DNA from: Oreocharis arfaki
Taxonomy: Eukaryota; Chordata; Aves; Passeriformes; Paramythiidae
Length of the DNA: 64,000 bases
Reading direction: 5' to 3'
Assembly: GCA_013398015.1 (NCBI GenBank)
Contig: VZRR01008009.1
Span: 519,265-583,264 of the forward strand
The stretch's first letter is position 1, and each line of letters begins with the position of its first letter. Shown one piece after another: positions 27,604-37,410 of the stretch. Below the pieces are notes generated by a model. That model saw nothing but the letters and a program-made list of their open reading frames with translations, made no database searches and was not told where the DNA came from. Both the position numbers and the translations under genes were made by a program.

Positions 27604-27978
27604 AAAAGAAGGGAAGGGGAGACTGAGGGGAGACCTCATTTCAGTTACAACTTCCTCATGAGTGGAAGAGAGAGGGCCAGGCATTGATATCTCTCTGTGG
27701 TGATCTGTGACAGGACCCAAGGGCATGAAGTTGTGTCAGGGGAGGTTTAGGCTGGATATTAGGAAGAGGTGCCTAAAGGTTCCACCCCAAAAAGTGGCTG
27801 GGCTCTGGTACAAGCTCCCCAGGGAAGTGGTCACAGCACCAGCCTGACTGAGTTCCAGAGGCGTTTGGGCAGTGCTCCCAGGCACATGGTGTGGCTCTTG
27901 GGATAGTGCAGGACCAGAAGCTGGACTCAATTATCCTTGCGAGACCCTTCCAACTCAGCATATTCTGTGATTCTGTGA
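27604..27978 (+). mobile_element. CR1 LINE, 3'-end copy of about 375 bases
   Basis: This is the best-preserved CR1 in the window. In order it shows the CR1 segment around GACTGAGGGGAGACCTCATT (27621-27640), GGGGAGGTTTAGGCTGGATA and TTAGGAAGAGG (27740-27769), a stretch corresponding to the end of ORF2 and the 3' UTR, then CTGGACTCAATTATCCTTGC, and finally ATTCTGTGATTCTGTGA at 27962-27978. It is 5'-truncated, so the endonuclease and most of the reverse transcriptase are missing and it cannot move by itself. The intact terminal repeats and fairly low divergence suggest one of the younger CR1 subfamilies. Open frames on the opposite strand here are shadows of the repeat. Confidence 0.95.
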
Positions 27979-28879
27979 AGTATGCCACTTACATAAGTGA
28001 ATATGCTTTTTCAGCAGTCAGGCATAGGAATTTATTCTAAAATCTGAAGGCTAAACTGGACTCCTTGTGAGTGTGTATTAGCAGTTTGATTTGGATCAGA
28101 AATGTGCTTTTGAACCTCCCAGTTGTCCCTGCTTATCCCACTTCACTTCTCATTGCTGTATCCTTAGTGAGGATGCATTTGGGCTTGTCTCTGACATCGT
28201 TAAAACAGAAAATGAACTCAGTGTGCTAACAGACTTTCAATCCATTGAACCAGAGCAGAGCTAGTTTACACTAACCCATGTAATATCTAAACATAAAACT
28301 CAAGAAAAACTCATTCTGAGGAGGAAAATCACCATTTACACTGAAAGAACTCAGGATGCTAATGACTAATTGACCCCATCAAACCCTCTATTTTTTCTAT
28401 CTTTAATAATTAGACATTTTTTGTGTTATGAGTATTAACTGTCTAATAATTAGTTTATTTTTGTTAGGCTTTTAAAGCATTGGTTGAGCTAAATAAAAAC
28501 TATTGGCTCTGTAAATAGGGTATATTCCCTTTGTTCATGTTAAGATATTGAGCGTAGCACTTCTCAGGAGAATGGTGCAGTCAAAGGCCAACCTCATTTT
28601 ATCAACTGCCAAGGAAAACAGGTGGAAAAAGCGAGAGAAAGGGAAAAGGAAGGAGAAGGACTTGAGAGACAGCAGGTTAGAGCACATGACCAACAAGGCG
28701 AGATCTTAAAGCCAAAAGGTAGGCCTTTTTAGCTCAGCCAACAATTCAGTGATTGGTTTGGTGCTGCCAAAATGTGGAGGTGGTTAGTTGGACTAGAAAG
28801 ATAATTTTTTATGGTTAATGAAAACAGAAGGTCCCTGGAAGCAGAATGTAATAGCACTGTAGTGAATACATTTAGCAGG
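27979..28879. other. Unique noncoding sequence between two CR1 copies
   Basis: No gene seen. A purine-rich plus-strand stretch covers about 28606-28725. Confidence 0.55.
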
Positions 28880-29160
28880 TGGAAGCCGAACTGTGTTTCA
28901 GGGATGTCAGAGGAGATCACAGGAGGACTGACCACACATTGCAGTTTTTGAAGTTCAGGTTGGACATTGGGGGAAAAAAATAGAAAGACACTAAGAAGGC
29001 AGTTAAACACTGGAATGAGTTGTGAAATTTCCTTTAAATTTCTCAAGATTTAGCCAGAAAAAGCCATAGCCAAGCTTATCTAATGTTTTCTGTAGTTGCA
29101 CCTGGAGCAGGAAGATGGACAAGATGACCTCCTTAGGTCTTGTAAAACTTCAGTCTGTTT
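28880..29160 (+). mobile_element. Older CR1 LINE 3'-end copy
   Basis: Degenerate but readable CR1 landmarks: ACCACACATTGCAG, then TTCAGGTTGGACATTGGGGG (28954-28973), then AACACTGGAATGAGTTG, and near the end GGACAAGATGACCTCCTTAGG (29115-29135). The terminal ATTCTGTG repeats are no longer visible. The order and orientation match CR1 on the plus strand. The left boundary is approximate. It is clearly more diverged than the copy at 27604-27978. Confidence 0.75.
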
Positions 29161-29213
29161 AAAATTATTTCATTTTAAATTGAAAGCTAAATAAGATTTC
29201 TCTATTATCTCCT

Positions 29214-29423
29214 GTAATAGAATAGAATTCATCTCTGATTTCTCAGGTTAGGTCAGTTTTCTTTTGATATCATGAAATAATAATAATAATAGTAATAATA
29301 ATAATAATAAATTTAAAATATTCCTTTTTTTCCCCCGCACATGATAAATGGCTACAGAAATTTAGAAAGGACACATTACTTAGGCATTTTATGGATATGT
29401 TGTCTTTCCGATACGTCCTGGTT
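29214..29423 (+). repeat. First copy of a duplicated segment, ending at an N
   Basis: This 210-base stretch, from GTAATAGAATAGAATTC to GATACGTCCTGGTT, reappears at 29425-29664. It holds a short AAT microsatellite (about 29276-29311). Its last nine bases are the first bases of the LTR that follows the second copy, so it stops just inside the LTR edge, exactly at the undetermined base. This is the pattern expected when two overlapping contigs are joined without merging. Confidence 0.95.
29276..29311. repeat. (AAT)n microsatellite, short version
   Basis: About 11 AAT units with one AGT interruption, inside the first duplicated copy. Confidence 0.97.
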
Positions 29424-29424
29424 N
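29424..29424. other. Undetermined base at duplication junction (probable assembly gap)
   Basis: The single N lies exactly between the two copies of the duplicated segment, so it most likely stands for a contig join of unknown or negative length and not for an unread base. Confidence 0.9.
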
Positions 29425-29490
29425 GTAATAGAATAGAATTCATCTCTGATTTCTCAGGTTAGGTCAGTTTTCTTTTGATATCATGAAATA

Positions 29491-29553
<63 letters not shown>

Positions 29554-29664
29554 TTAAAATGATCCTTTTTTTCCCCCGCACATGATAAATGGCTACAGAA
29601 ATTTAGAAAGGACACATTACTTAGGCATTTTATGGATATGTTGTCTTTCCGATACGTCCTGGTT
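29425..29664 (+). repeat. Second copy of the duplicated segment
   Basis: Nearly identical to 29214-29423 but 30 bases longer. The length difference is essentially all in the AAT microsatellite, which here includes several ATG units. A few bases just after the microsatellite also differ (ATATTCC against ATGATCC). Beyond the copy the sequence continues into the full LTR. Confidence 0.95.
29486..29551. repeat. (AAT)n microsatellite, long version
   Basis: About 22 units, the first ones mixed with ATG. On the minus strand it translates as a run of isoleucines, which is not a protein feature. Confidence 0.98.
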
Positions 29665-29918
29665 TTGGCAGGGATATAGTTAATTTTCTTCCTAGTAGCT
29701 GATGTGTTTTGCATTTAGTATGAGAATAATGCTGATAACACACTGATGTTTTAGTTGTTGCTAAGCAGCATTTATACCAAGTCAAGGATTTTTCAGCTTC
29801 TCCTGCTCTGCCAGAAAGAAGGCTGGAAGGGTTCAAGGAGTTGTGAGTGACATGGGCAGGACAGATGACTCGAACTGGCCAAAGGGATATTCTATACCAT
29901 GTGATGTCATGCTCAGGG

Positions 29919-29925
29919 TATATAA
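29919..29925 (+). promoter_or_regulatory. TATA box of the LTR
   Basis: TATATAA lies about 265 bases into the LTR, the expected place for the U3 promoter. Transcription would be predicted to start about 25-30 bases further on. Whether it is active cannot be told from sequence. Confidence 0.65.
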
Positions 29926-30082
29926 ACTGAGGGGCAAGCTGGCTTAGTGCATCTGCTTGCGAAGTGTCTAGCCATCGGTCAGCAAGTGGTGAGTGTTGTG
30001 CATCCCTTGTTTTGTATCTAATAATTCTTTCATCATTACTGTTATCATTAATGTTACTGTTATTTTCTTCCTCTTGTGTCCC

Positions 30083-30088
30083 ATTAAA
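30083..30088 (+). promoter_or_regulatory. Poly(A) signal of the LTR
   Basis: ATTAAA lies about 160 bases downstream of the TATA box and is followed by T-rich sequence, consistent with the R/U5 part of a retroviral LTR. Confidence 0.6.
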
Positions 30089-31387
30089 CTATTTTTATCC
30101 CAACCTATAAACTTTCTCACTTTTGTTCTTCTGATTCTCTGCCCCATCCTCCTGGGGGTGGAGCGAGTGAGTAAGCAAGCAGATGTGTGGTGCTCAGTTG
30201 CTGTCTGGGGTTAAATGACATCACAAGAATAAGTTGCAGAGGTAGATAGAGACATATTAGAAGTCTTTGGGAGTGTGTAATAATCTTGGATAGCTGTACA
30301 AAGTAGAGATGGAGAAATTAGATTGGACGATTCTGGGTATTCTATACTTTCAGGTTATGTAAGAGAGTAAGAAAAAAGAAAATAAGAGAATGTAAGTCAC
30401 TGTCTTCAGAGATAACACTTATGAGAAATTAGAAGAATCGATCACTGGAGATACTGAAGGAGGGAATACAAACCCAAGAAGATAATTCATTGACCACAGA
30501 GTTCCGTTATACAAAGGAGTAAAACGAATGAGACAATTTGGCAAAGAAAAAACAGATGAAGAAAAATGAGGATGCAAAAAGTTAACCAAATGAACTGGTT
30601 AGAGCATGAGATGCCTGTTTGGTTCCAGCCCTTCAGATTTTTTGTTGCTGGTGTGAAATAACTGTAAATCCTGATATGCAAGGAGTAAACACCTCCAATT
30701 TTTAATGACTAGTAAGTGGGGTCATTTGTAGATCATCCCTTTCTGAGATACAGCAGGTTTTCAAGTGCTTGTTTGTAGGGGAAAGTGCAGAAAATAGTAT
30801 TGCCTCTTATTTTATAATTAAGATCTTCTGAGACTGGTGAAAGAAAGTTAATGCAACTGAAGGCTCTTTATGCATGTCTTCAAAACTTGCCTCTTTGTAA
30901 AATTTTTCAACATACTTTCATACAAAGGAAATTCTTACTCTACGCTTAACACCAATAAAGATCAGAAAACTGTATTTTTTTGTATGCCTGATTTAATTCA
31001 CAGTATTTTCCATATTCATTTATTCCAGGTCTTTCTTATTTCTTCCATATTCCCTTCTTGAGTCATAGACAGTGAAGTTTGTTTGACTTTCTATGTGGTT
31101 TTAACATATGCTTCAGTTTTACAGACTGTTGATGTGTTAGCGGATGTTGACACAAATTTGAAAATAGTTGGAAAAGAAAAATCTAAGTGAAATGGAATTT
31201 TCAGATTAGCTTGGTCGAGGAGAGTCTATGGGTTATTTTATTTTTGAAATGAATCCTGGACCTCTTAACATAGAAGTAATTTAAATATCATCTTAATGAT
31301 CTTCATTTGGTTTGTTGCTCTAAAGTGAACCGTGCTTACTGGAAAGATCTTCATTAAAGCCATATGTTCTTTTCTTTTGAACTGCAG

Positions 31388-31505
31388 CTCACCACAGCCA
31401 CCTTGGATGGCAAACTCCAATTGTTTCTACCCTGATGCTTGCCAACCTGTGGAGCTTTGGCCGTGGTACTCTGAGAATAATGACTTGCTGAGAGAAAGGA
31501 GACTG
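31388..31505 (+). other. Candidate internal exon (unconfirmed)
   Basis: A pyrimidine-rich tract and AACTGCAG (ending 31387) precede an open stretch of 118 bases that ends at CTG|GTAAC (31505/31506). In the open frame the segment reads SPQPPWMANSNCFYPDACQP followed by VELWPWYSENNDLLRERRL, a well-mixed composition unlike the low-complexity frames elsewhere. I do not recognise the protein. The 118 bases leave the frame at a complete codon, and the next acceptor 73 bases on continues the frame. The donor GTAAC is only moderate. This could equally be a noncoding RNA exon or chance. Confidence 0.22.
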
Positions 31506-31578
31506 GTAACCAGCCATAATATGCAAGTGGCATAATATTCCCTTTTAAACTACAGTTTTCTTCTGACTTTATTTTCAG

Positions 31579-31644
31579 GAAGTTCCTCAAGCTGTTCTCA
31601 AAGATCTACTGTTGTACAATCTGTTACCTTTATTGCAAAAATAA
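31579..31644 (+). other. Candidate terminal coding segment (unconfirmed)
   Basis: A strong acceptor (TTTTCTTCTGACTTTATTTTCAG, ending 31578; the run is described here as a tract rather than a motif) opens a 21-codon frame EVPQAVLKDLLLYNLLPLLQ K that stops at TAA 31642-31644. It is in frame with the candidate exon 31388-31505 across a 73-base intron. A canonical AATAAA at 32107-32112 followed by T/GT-rich sequence could serve as poly(A) signal for a transcript ending near 32130. The product is unknown, and no upstream exon or promoter was identified. Confidence 0.2.
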
Positions 31645-32106
31645 GGGCGAAAGACCAAGAAAAGGAGACTACTCTTTCTGACTTCATTCTAGCAAATCAC
31701 CTCAGAAGTGGCTTTCAAAGGACTTCTTGGGCGCTTATAGTTAGATACATTCTGTAGCACTTTTCTAGACTGGGACCACTTTAGTCTAGACTGAAAATTC
31801 AAGCAAAGTAACAAGTGTTCCATTTTTAAACTATATCTGTTTGTGACAATTTTTAAAATTATTCTGAAGGAAAGAAGGATTGTGTGTCTTTCTGAAATGC
31901 CATGAGAGTCCTTCTGTTCTACTTCTTTGGGGTTACTGGAATCAGCATGGATGTTGTTTGAAGGCAGAATTTTACTGGTTTGCTATTTATACTAAATTCT
32001 GTAAATTTCTTAGAGAATATGTGACAAATATCTTCTCTTTAAAAGAAAGTATTTCTGTCTTTTAAATAGCTGTTAAATATTTTCAAAAATGTTAAAGTAA
32101 TATGAA

Positions 32107-32112
32107 AATAAA
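32107..32112 (+). promoter_or_regulatory. Possible poly(A) signal
   Basis: AATAAA followed by an A-rich stretch and then T-rich sequence. It lies about 460 bases after the stop of the candidate exon at 31579-31644. AATAAA is common in AT-rich DNA, so by itself it carries little weight. Confidence 0.25.
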
Positions 32113-32518
32113 ATTATCAGAAAAAAAAGTTCATTTCTTGTATTCTTCCTAGTTTACTTGTCTTGATTTTAGAAAAGAGTTTTCAGACAACTGGTTTTTT
32201 TCAGACTAGACATTGCCACTGTTCACTGACTTTAAGTAAGAGTAGAAAACATGTATGTGACTGGTGAAAGGAGATAGAGTTTTTCTTTTCCTTGCAAAAT
32301 TGTGCTTTCTTTTCAGTTAAATTTGCCAGAACAGAACTTATTAATCAGATTACTTAAAAAAAAAGTGAAAAATTTGAGTTACTGTCCCCACTTTAATACC
32401 AATCATTAAAGCCAGATCACTTTCAGTACTGTAAAGAACGTTCTATTTAATAGACATCCCTAATTTATGCATGTAAAATTTAGTATAAATAGATCAAGTT
32501 GTTTCTATAATTTAGAGG

Positions 32519-32611
32519 TTTTTTATGTTTAGGTGGGAGTTTTGTTGTTTGTTTGTCTGGGGTTTTTGTTTGTGTTTTTTGTTTGATTTTTTTTCAGGTT
32601 TTTTATTATGT
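32519..32611. repeat. T/G-rich low-complexity tract
   Basis: Almost free of A and C on the plus strand, built from irregular GTTT and GGTTTTT units. It is not a regular microsatellite. Confidence 0.85.
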
Positions 32612-35600
32612 TTAGTTTCCATAACAAACATTCTTTCGTAAAGGATTTAGCAGTGTTGTGCTGAGCAAAATCATACACTGGTAGGATATGCTGTATCATA
32701 CCCAGGTATTCACTAGAACACAGTGCTCTCATCAGTGACTGTAGGAGTGTAGTGCAGCCAGATCATACCCAGCACAACTCTGAGTGTCAGAATCAGGTTT
32801 TGTATGATCAAAGCAAATGTGGAATAACCCACTTCAGTACTTTTAAATACTTTTTCAGTTCAAAATCAGATTAACCAAGAAATCATCTTCTATGCTGAGG
32901 CTATACGCTGGTACGCTACACTCACAAATTACCAGCAAGATTTAAATTTTAAATTCCACCGCAGGGATCCTCAGGATGGTCTTCTTCAAACTTAATTTAG
33001 TTAATTTTCTCATCCGCATGCTCTGAACTGCACATCAAGAGTCACTATCAAATGCAGAAGATAGCCCATAGCTGTATCGGCCAGTAAAGTGTTTCTGAGC
33101 CATGGGTTGCAACTTAGTAGTGACTGACTCTTCAAGGAGGTTGAAACACCTGCTGAAGAGATGTGAACTGTAATTGTTACTTATTTTTTTAAAGCACCAC
33201 ATATTTTAGACAGAAGAATAATATTCTCAGGCTTAAGGCAGAGGACAAACTTAGAAAAACTATGAATTCTTGCTTCAAACATGGACATTGTCACAATCCC
33301 CACTGGACTGAAGTAAAAGGGAAGTACTTCCATTTTCTAGATCTACTTTCTAGGACTAACTGCTGTTATTACCTGGTCACACAGTATGTGTCCCCCTAAA
33401 CCCCTCTTAATCTTGAGCTAGTTTGATCTCTGGAGGAAGAAATCTTCTTCCAAACCTAATGTATTATCTCTCTCTCCTTAAAGTGAGACTCAGCTGTATG
33501 CTGCTTTCTGGTTACTTTTATCAAGGACTTTTTCTGGATAGAAAAGCCCTTTGGGGCATTTTGGCTGTGACCACAGTATCATCAATCCATACTGAATAGA
33601 GACATTCATCTGTTCAGCCCTCGCAGATGTGCAGCTCTTCCATAGCCCAAGAATTTGTTAACCCCTTTTTCCCTCAGGGGGGAGAGAGAATCTGCCCTAC
33701 CACACAGGCATTGGAACTTTTCAAATGGAAATTCACTCTAATTTTTTTCCATCTTAAAAAAGAAAAAAAATCCCCCCTGGACTCCTCATAAATGCTTGAA
33801 TGCTTGTGGTTTTGAGAATGGAAAACTTTAGCTGACACACTTCAAGTCTGGCAAAGTTAAGTGCTTGAAAGGAGATTTTCTAATGGCAAATAGGAGGGAA
33901 AAACTGTTTTGGATGGTGCTACCATCTTATAATATTATATTTAGAATTCTCATAATCACTAGGTTTTCCTTCTGAGATCTCTTTCATAGAAGGACACAGA
34001 GGGCATACTTAATTACTAAAGAGTTAAAGTCATAAAAGATTAGTCTTCAGCAGAAGAGTGTACCCACAGAAGCACCATCTGTGCCTTTGTGTTTTTAACA
34101 GGCAAACCAGACAGTTCATATGTTCAGTTTCTGTTCTAAAGACAAGACTATTTGAAACTAGAGAGTCCCAAAAGCAGATAGGAAATGTTCCTGGTTAGCT
34201 AAGGTGGAGAGCACGTTTCATCTATGAAAAATTGACACAAACATCTGCAAGTGTAAATATTTAATAGGTCATTTTAAGGAATTTTGAGTATGCTTTCAGA
34301 CTGCTTTAAGGAAAAAGAAGTGATTATAATATAACTCTCAAAGAGCTTAAGAAAACTAAAATTCTTGCTTTGAAGGAATATTTAGAAATAAGTGAGGAAA
34401 ACAGCTGGCAGAAGAATAGTCTAGTTTCATTAAATATTTGCAGTGTCATCTGTCCTTGAATGTCCTATATCCTGGGGAGAGGAGTGGTGTTGCCATGTGC
34501 TGTTATGTGGGGGAACTTTCTCTGATGAACATCTACCAAATGCCATAGAAATCTTAAAATGGATTTACACAGCAGATTTTTCTGGTGCTGTAAAGGTCGG
34601 AAAGCACAGCAAGGTGGCCAGCAGTGTTCCGAAGCAGATGCTGTTAAAGACTGTTTGGGATTAAGTGGTTTGCAAAATATCAGGTACTATCCACTTTTCT
34701 GTATAGAATCAAATATACGGGCAAGCTTGGGTTGCACCGTCAGAGGGAGGGGAAGAGCAAGCCCATGGAGGAGCTCTGCTTTCCCTTGGCCTTTTCTATT
34801 GTATTAATTCACCATGAAAGAAGTGCTTTTTGGATGTATTCTCCAAAAAGCTTTTGCTTTCCATCATATGTGATGATTGCATTTAGATACAAAATTATAT
34901 AATCCTGGAATATCTAGAGGTAGTCAGCAGTACTTACTCTTTTCTTTCTTCCGTTACTTTTTCATTTAATCATACCAAATTATCTTTTCAGAACTGTGCT
35001 GTGACTTGTATTTTCCTTTTTAAAAAATGAACAGGCCTGTTTGTCTCATGGTATTTTATTGCAGAATGAGAAAATATCAATAAAAATACATAAAACTGTT
35101 TTAAAAAATTGGCATATGCCTAATAAATAAAAATGAAGTGGCAGGGAATTTCTGTTAAAATGTAATTTAGGATGCCTTGCTTCAATGCATGAGTGGCAGT
35201 CCAAAAACATGGAGCAACAGAAATTAAAGACTAAAATAAGATCTTCCCTGAAATCCTTGCAGGTTTGAAAGTGAAATCTTTTTTAAGGACCATGTAAGAT
35301 GTAGTTCTGAAAGATACTGCTCTATGCCCTGTTGTCTACGTTGAACTTCTACCCACCAGCATTCCCATGACCACTTAAGCCAAATTCTGCTCTTCAGAAT
35401 TCTGCATTTAATTAAAGTCGGAGTAATTCTGCTTATTTTTGTGAACAGGCTGCTGCTAGGAGTGGACTCTGTCTCAGGCATTTTAATAACTTTGAGGGGG
35501 GGAAGAGTACACTTATGTTAGTAACAAATTTTTGGTGACAAAACAGTATAGGGTCTGAAAGCTGGGTAAACCTGTGAAGGCCTACAGAAGTCACTGATGA

Positions 35601-36073
35601 TAAGCTCATCCTACGTTTACTGGTTTATGTTGAATCCTTATGTTTGATGTGAATATAGTATCTTTAACTAAAGAAAGAATAAGCCACCTTCATTCAAAAA
35701 TTAGTGTTAAACTGAAGGTTTTATATATATTTTCATGAAAATTGAATGTTGCTGAAGGAAGATACTGGACCGAACAGAGTAAATGATGTGGCATAAATTA
35801 GATTTATTGCAATGATGAATTTGATTTAACAAAACAATATACATTCCATTCCCAGATTAAGACCTTCCAGATTAGTTTTATGTTGTGTCTGAAATGAAAT
35901 GAACCACAATAAAACATTGTCTTAGTTAATGTAAACAAATGAACTCATGCCTTTCCTTTTGTCTGACTAGAGAGAGTTTGTGATATCTTGGGTTTAGTTT
36001 TGGTGGATGAAAATACATTCTAACTACAAGGGTATTGTAAAATAATGTGACAATTAGCTTGATTCTGTCATCC

Positions 36074-36733
36074 AGTCACAGACGAACCCTTGTGAAGTCA
36101 CCTCCAAAGACCAGCCCACCAGCCCAAAGCATTTACTTCTAAATCATTCATGATAGATGTTTGTCTAAACCGCTCCTCAAAACCTCCGGTGACAGAGATT
36201 CCACAGCCTCCCCAGGTGGGTAATCCCCTTGGTGCAATTTAAACCCATTATCCTCTGTCTTAATCCATAAGGTACAGAGGATAATTCATTTACTTCTTGT
36301 TGTAGCAACCTTCTACATACTTGGCAGTTGTTATCATGTCTCCCCTCAGACTTCTCTTTTCTACTTTAAACAAAGCCAAGTCATTCAATCTGTTTTCATA
36401 GGTCATGTTTTCTAGACCTCTGTTAATTTTTGCTGTTTTCTGAACTTCCTCCAGTTCCACATTTCTCTTTCTGGCAGTGCAGTGCTCTCAAAGGCTGCAC
36501 CCGTACATGCTGTGCCGGTGCCGTGTAGGTTAAAGGCATGGCTTGGTGCCTCTTAAATATGGCACTCATAATTTGGCATTCCACTGTGGTATTGAGTTTG
36601 TCTACAGATATGTGGCATTACTGACTCATGTTCATCCCCTAGGTTTGCTGGATCCTGCATTTCCACTCATTTTTCCAACTGGCCACCATCACACTGAATT
36701 CTGATCCTGATCTCCAAACTGCCTCCAGCCCTT

Positions 36734-36735
<2 letters not shown>
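36074..36735 (-). mobile_element. Ancient CR1 LINE copy of about 660 bases (reverse orientation)
   Basis: In reverse orientation this matches the old sauropsid CR1 type. Landmarks on the plus strand are CGCTCCTCAAAACCTCCGGT, GAGATTCCACAGCCTCCCC, GCAATTTAAACCCATTATCC, GTTATCATGTCTCCCCTCAG, TAGGTCATGTTTTCTAGACC, and at the far end a diverged block around CCTGATCTCCAAACTGCCTC that corresponds to coding sequence upstream of the 3' UTR. Substitutions and small indels are frequent, so it is older than the copies at 27604 and 37214. The reverse transcriptase is broken and only its 3' part is represented. The left boundary is approximate; homology is clear from about 36160. Confidence 0.87.
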
Positions 36736-36789
<54 letters not shown>

Positions 36790-36790
36790 T
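36736..36790. repeat. (ATT)n microsatellite
   Basis: About 18 uninterrupted ATT units directly abutting the 5' (right) end of the ancient CR1. Confidence 0.99.
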
Positions 36791-37213
36791 TCTGTAAAAT
36801 AGATAAGTAATGATTCCAGAGGCTAGGAAAAAGTGGATTGCCTCATGATTTGGCTCCTAGGTTATATATTCACCGTCAGAGAAGATGGTCTTTTTATTTC
36901 ATTTACATGGGGCTGGTGGGAGAAGACATTCAGCCAATAATTATATGAAATTACTGCCCCTAGTGAAGGCAGAGGACTTCAGCTTTTACTGATGTTGCTG
37001 AGGTCAACAACACAACAACACTGTCATTGTTACTTTATAGTGCAAATTTCCTCTTCTTTCAGTCGTCTGGACTTTGTGTAGAAGAATTAGTCCTCTGCTG
37101 TAAAAAAAAGTCATGCACACGTTTATGTGTACACATTTTAGTTTTATCTGAAGGCATGGGCCTTGAAACACTGTTGGTCTGACTCTGCTTTTAGGTTCAA
37201 GGAGGTTCACACA
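36791..37213. other. Unique noncoding spacer between two CR1 copies
   Basis: No gene or repeat recognised. The long minus-strand frame over 37004-37423 runs into the adjacent CR1 and is not a gene. Confidence 0.5.
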
Positions 37214-37410
37214 AATCATAGAACAGTCTGTGTTGAAGGGGACTTGATTGTCACCTAGACCAGCCTTCCTACCATGAGCAAGAACATCTTCAACCATAGC
37301 AGGTTGCTCAGAGCCCCACCCAGCCCAATCTTGGGTGTTTCCAGGGTTAGGGCGTTTATCAGCTCTCTGGATGACCAGTTCCAGTGTTCCTACCCTGAGA
37401 AAGGCAGCTG
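37214..37410 (-). mobile_element. CR1 LINE 3'-end fragment (reverse orientation)
   Basis: The plus strand opens with AATCATAGAACAGTCTG (37214-37230), the inverted CR1 end. It continues with GTTGAAGGGGACTTGATTG, CCATGAGCAAGAACATCTTC, AGGTTGCTCAGAGCCCCACC and CCAGTTCCAGTGTTCCTACC. These correspond in order to the standard avian CR1 3' region. It is 5'-truncated, with moderate divergence. Confidence 0.85.

Larger units (their letters stand above)
29655..30220 (+). mobile_element. Solo LTR of an avian endogenous retrovirus (ERVL-type by recognition)
   Basis: About 566 bases. It starts near GTCCTGGTTTTGGCAGGGAT and ends GGGGTTAAATGACA. I recognise the family from its body (TTAATTTTCTTCCTAGTAGC, GCTGATAACACACTGATG, CTGGCCAAAGGGATATTC) and from its end as a common Neoavian LTR, usually placed with ERVL. 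Internal control signals are present: a TATA box at 29919-29925, a poly(A) signal ATTAAA at 30083-30088, and a T-rich stretch after it. No gag, pol or env and no second LTR are present in the window, so this is a solo LTR left by recombination. No clear target-site duplication is visible, and the 5' TG appears mutated to CG. Confidence 0.85.
30221..36073. other. AT-rich unique noncoding sequence with a candidate exon pair
   Basis: No recognised gene. The best coding-like signal is at 31388-31644 and is listed separately. A T/G-rich low-complexity tract lies at 32519-32611. A 73-codon frame at 34443-34664 starts directly behind a TTTGCAG acceptor-like sequence but has a weak pyrimidine tract. 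Confidence 0.55.

Noticed and set aside
29481..29714. Minus-strand frame with a long isoleucine run
   Set aside because: It is the translation of the AAT microsatellite.
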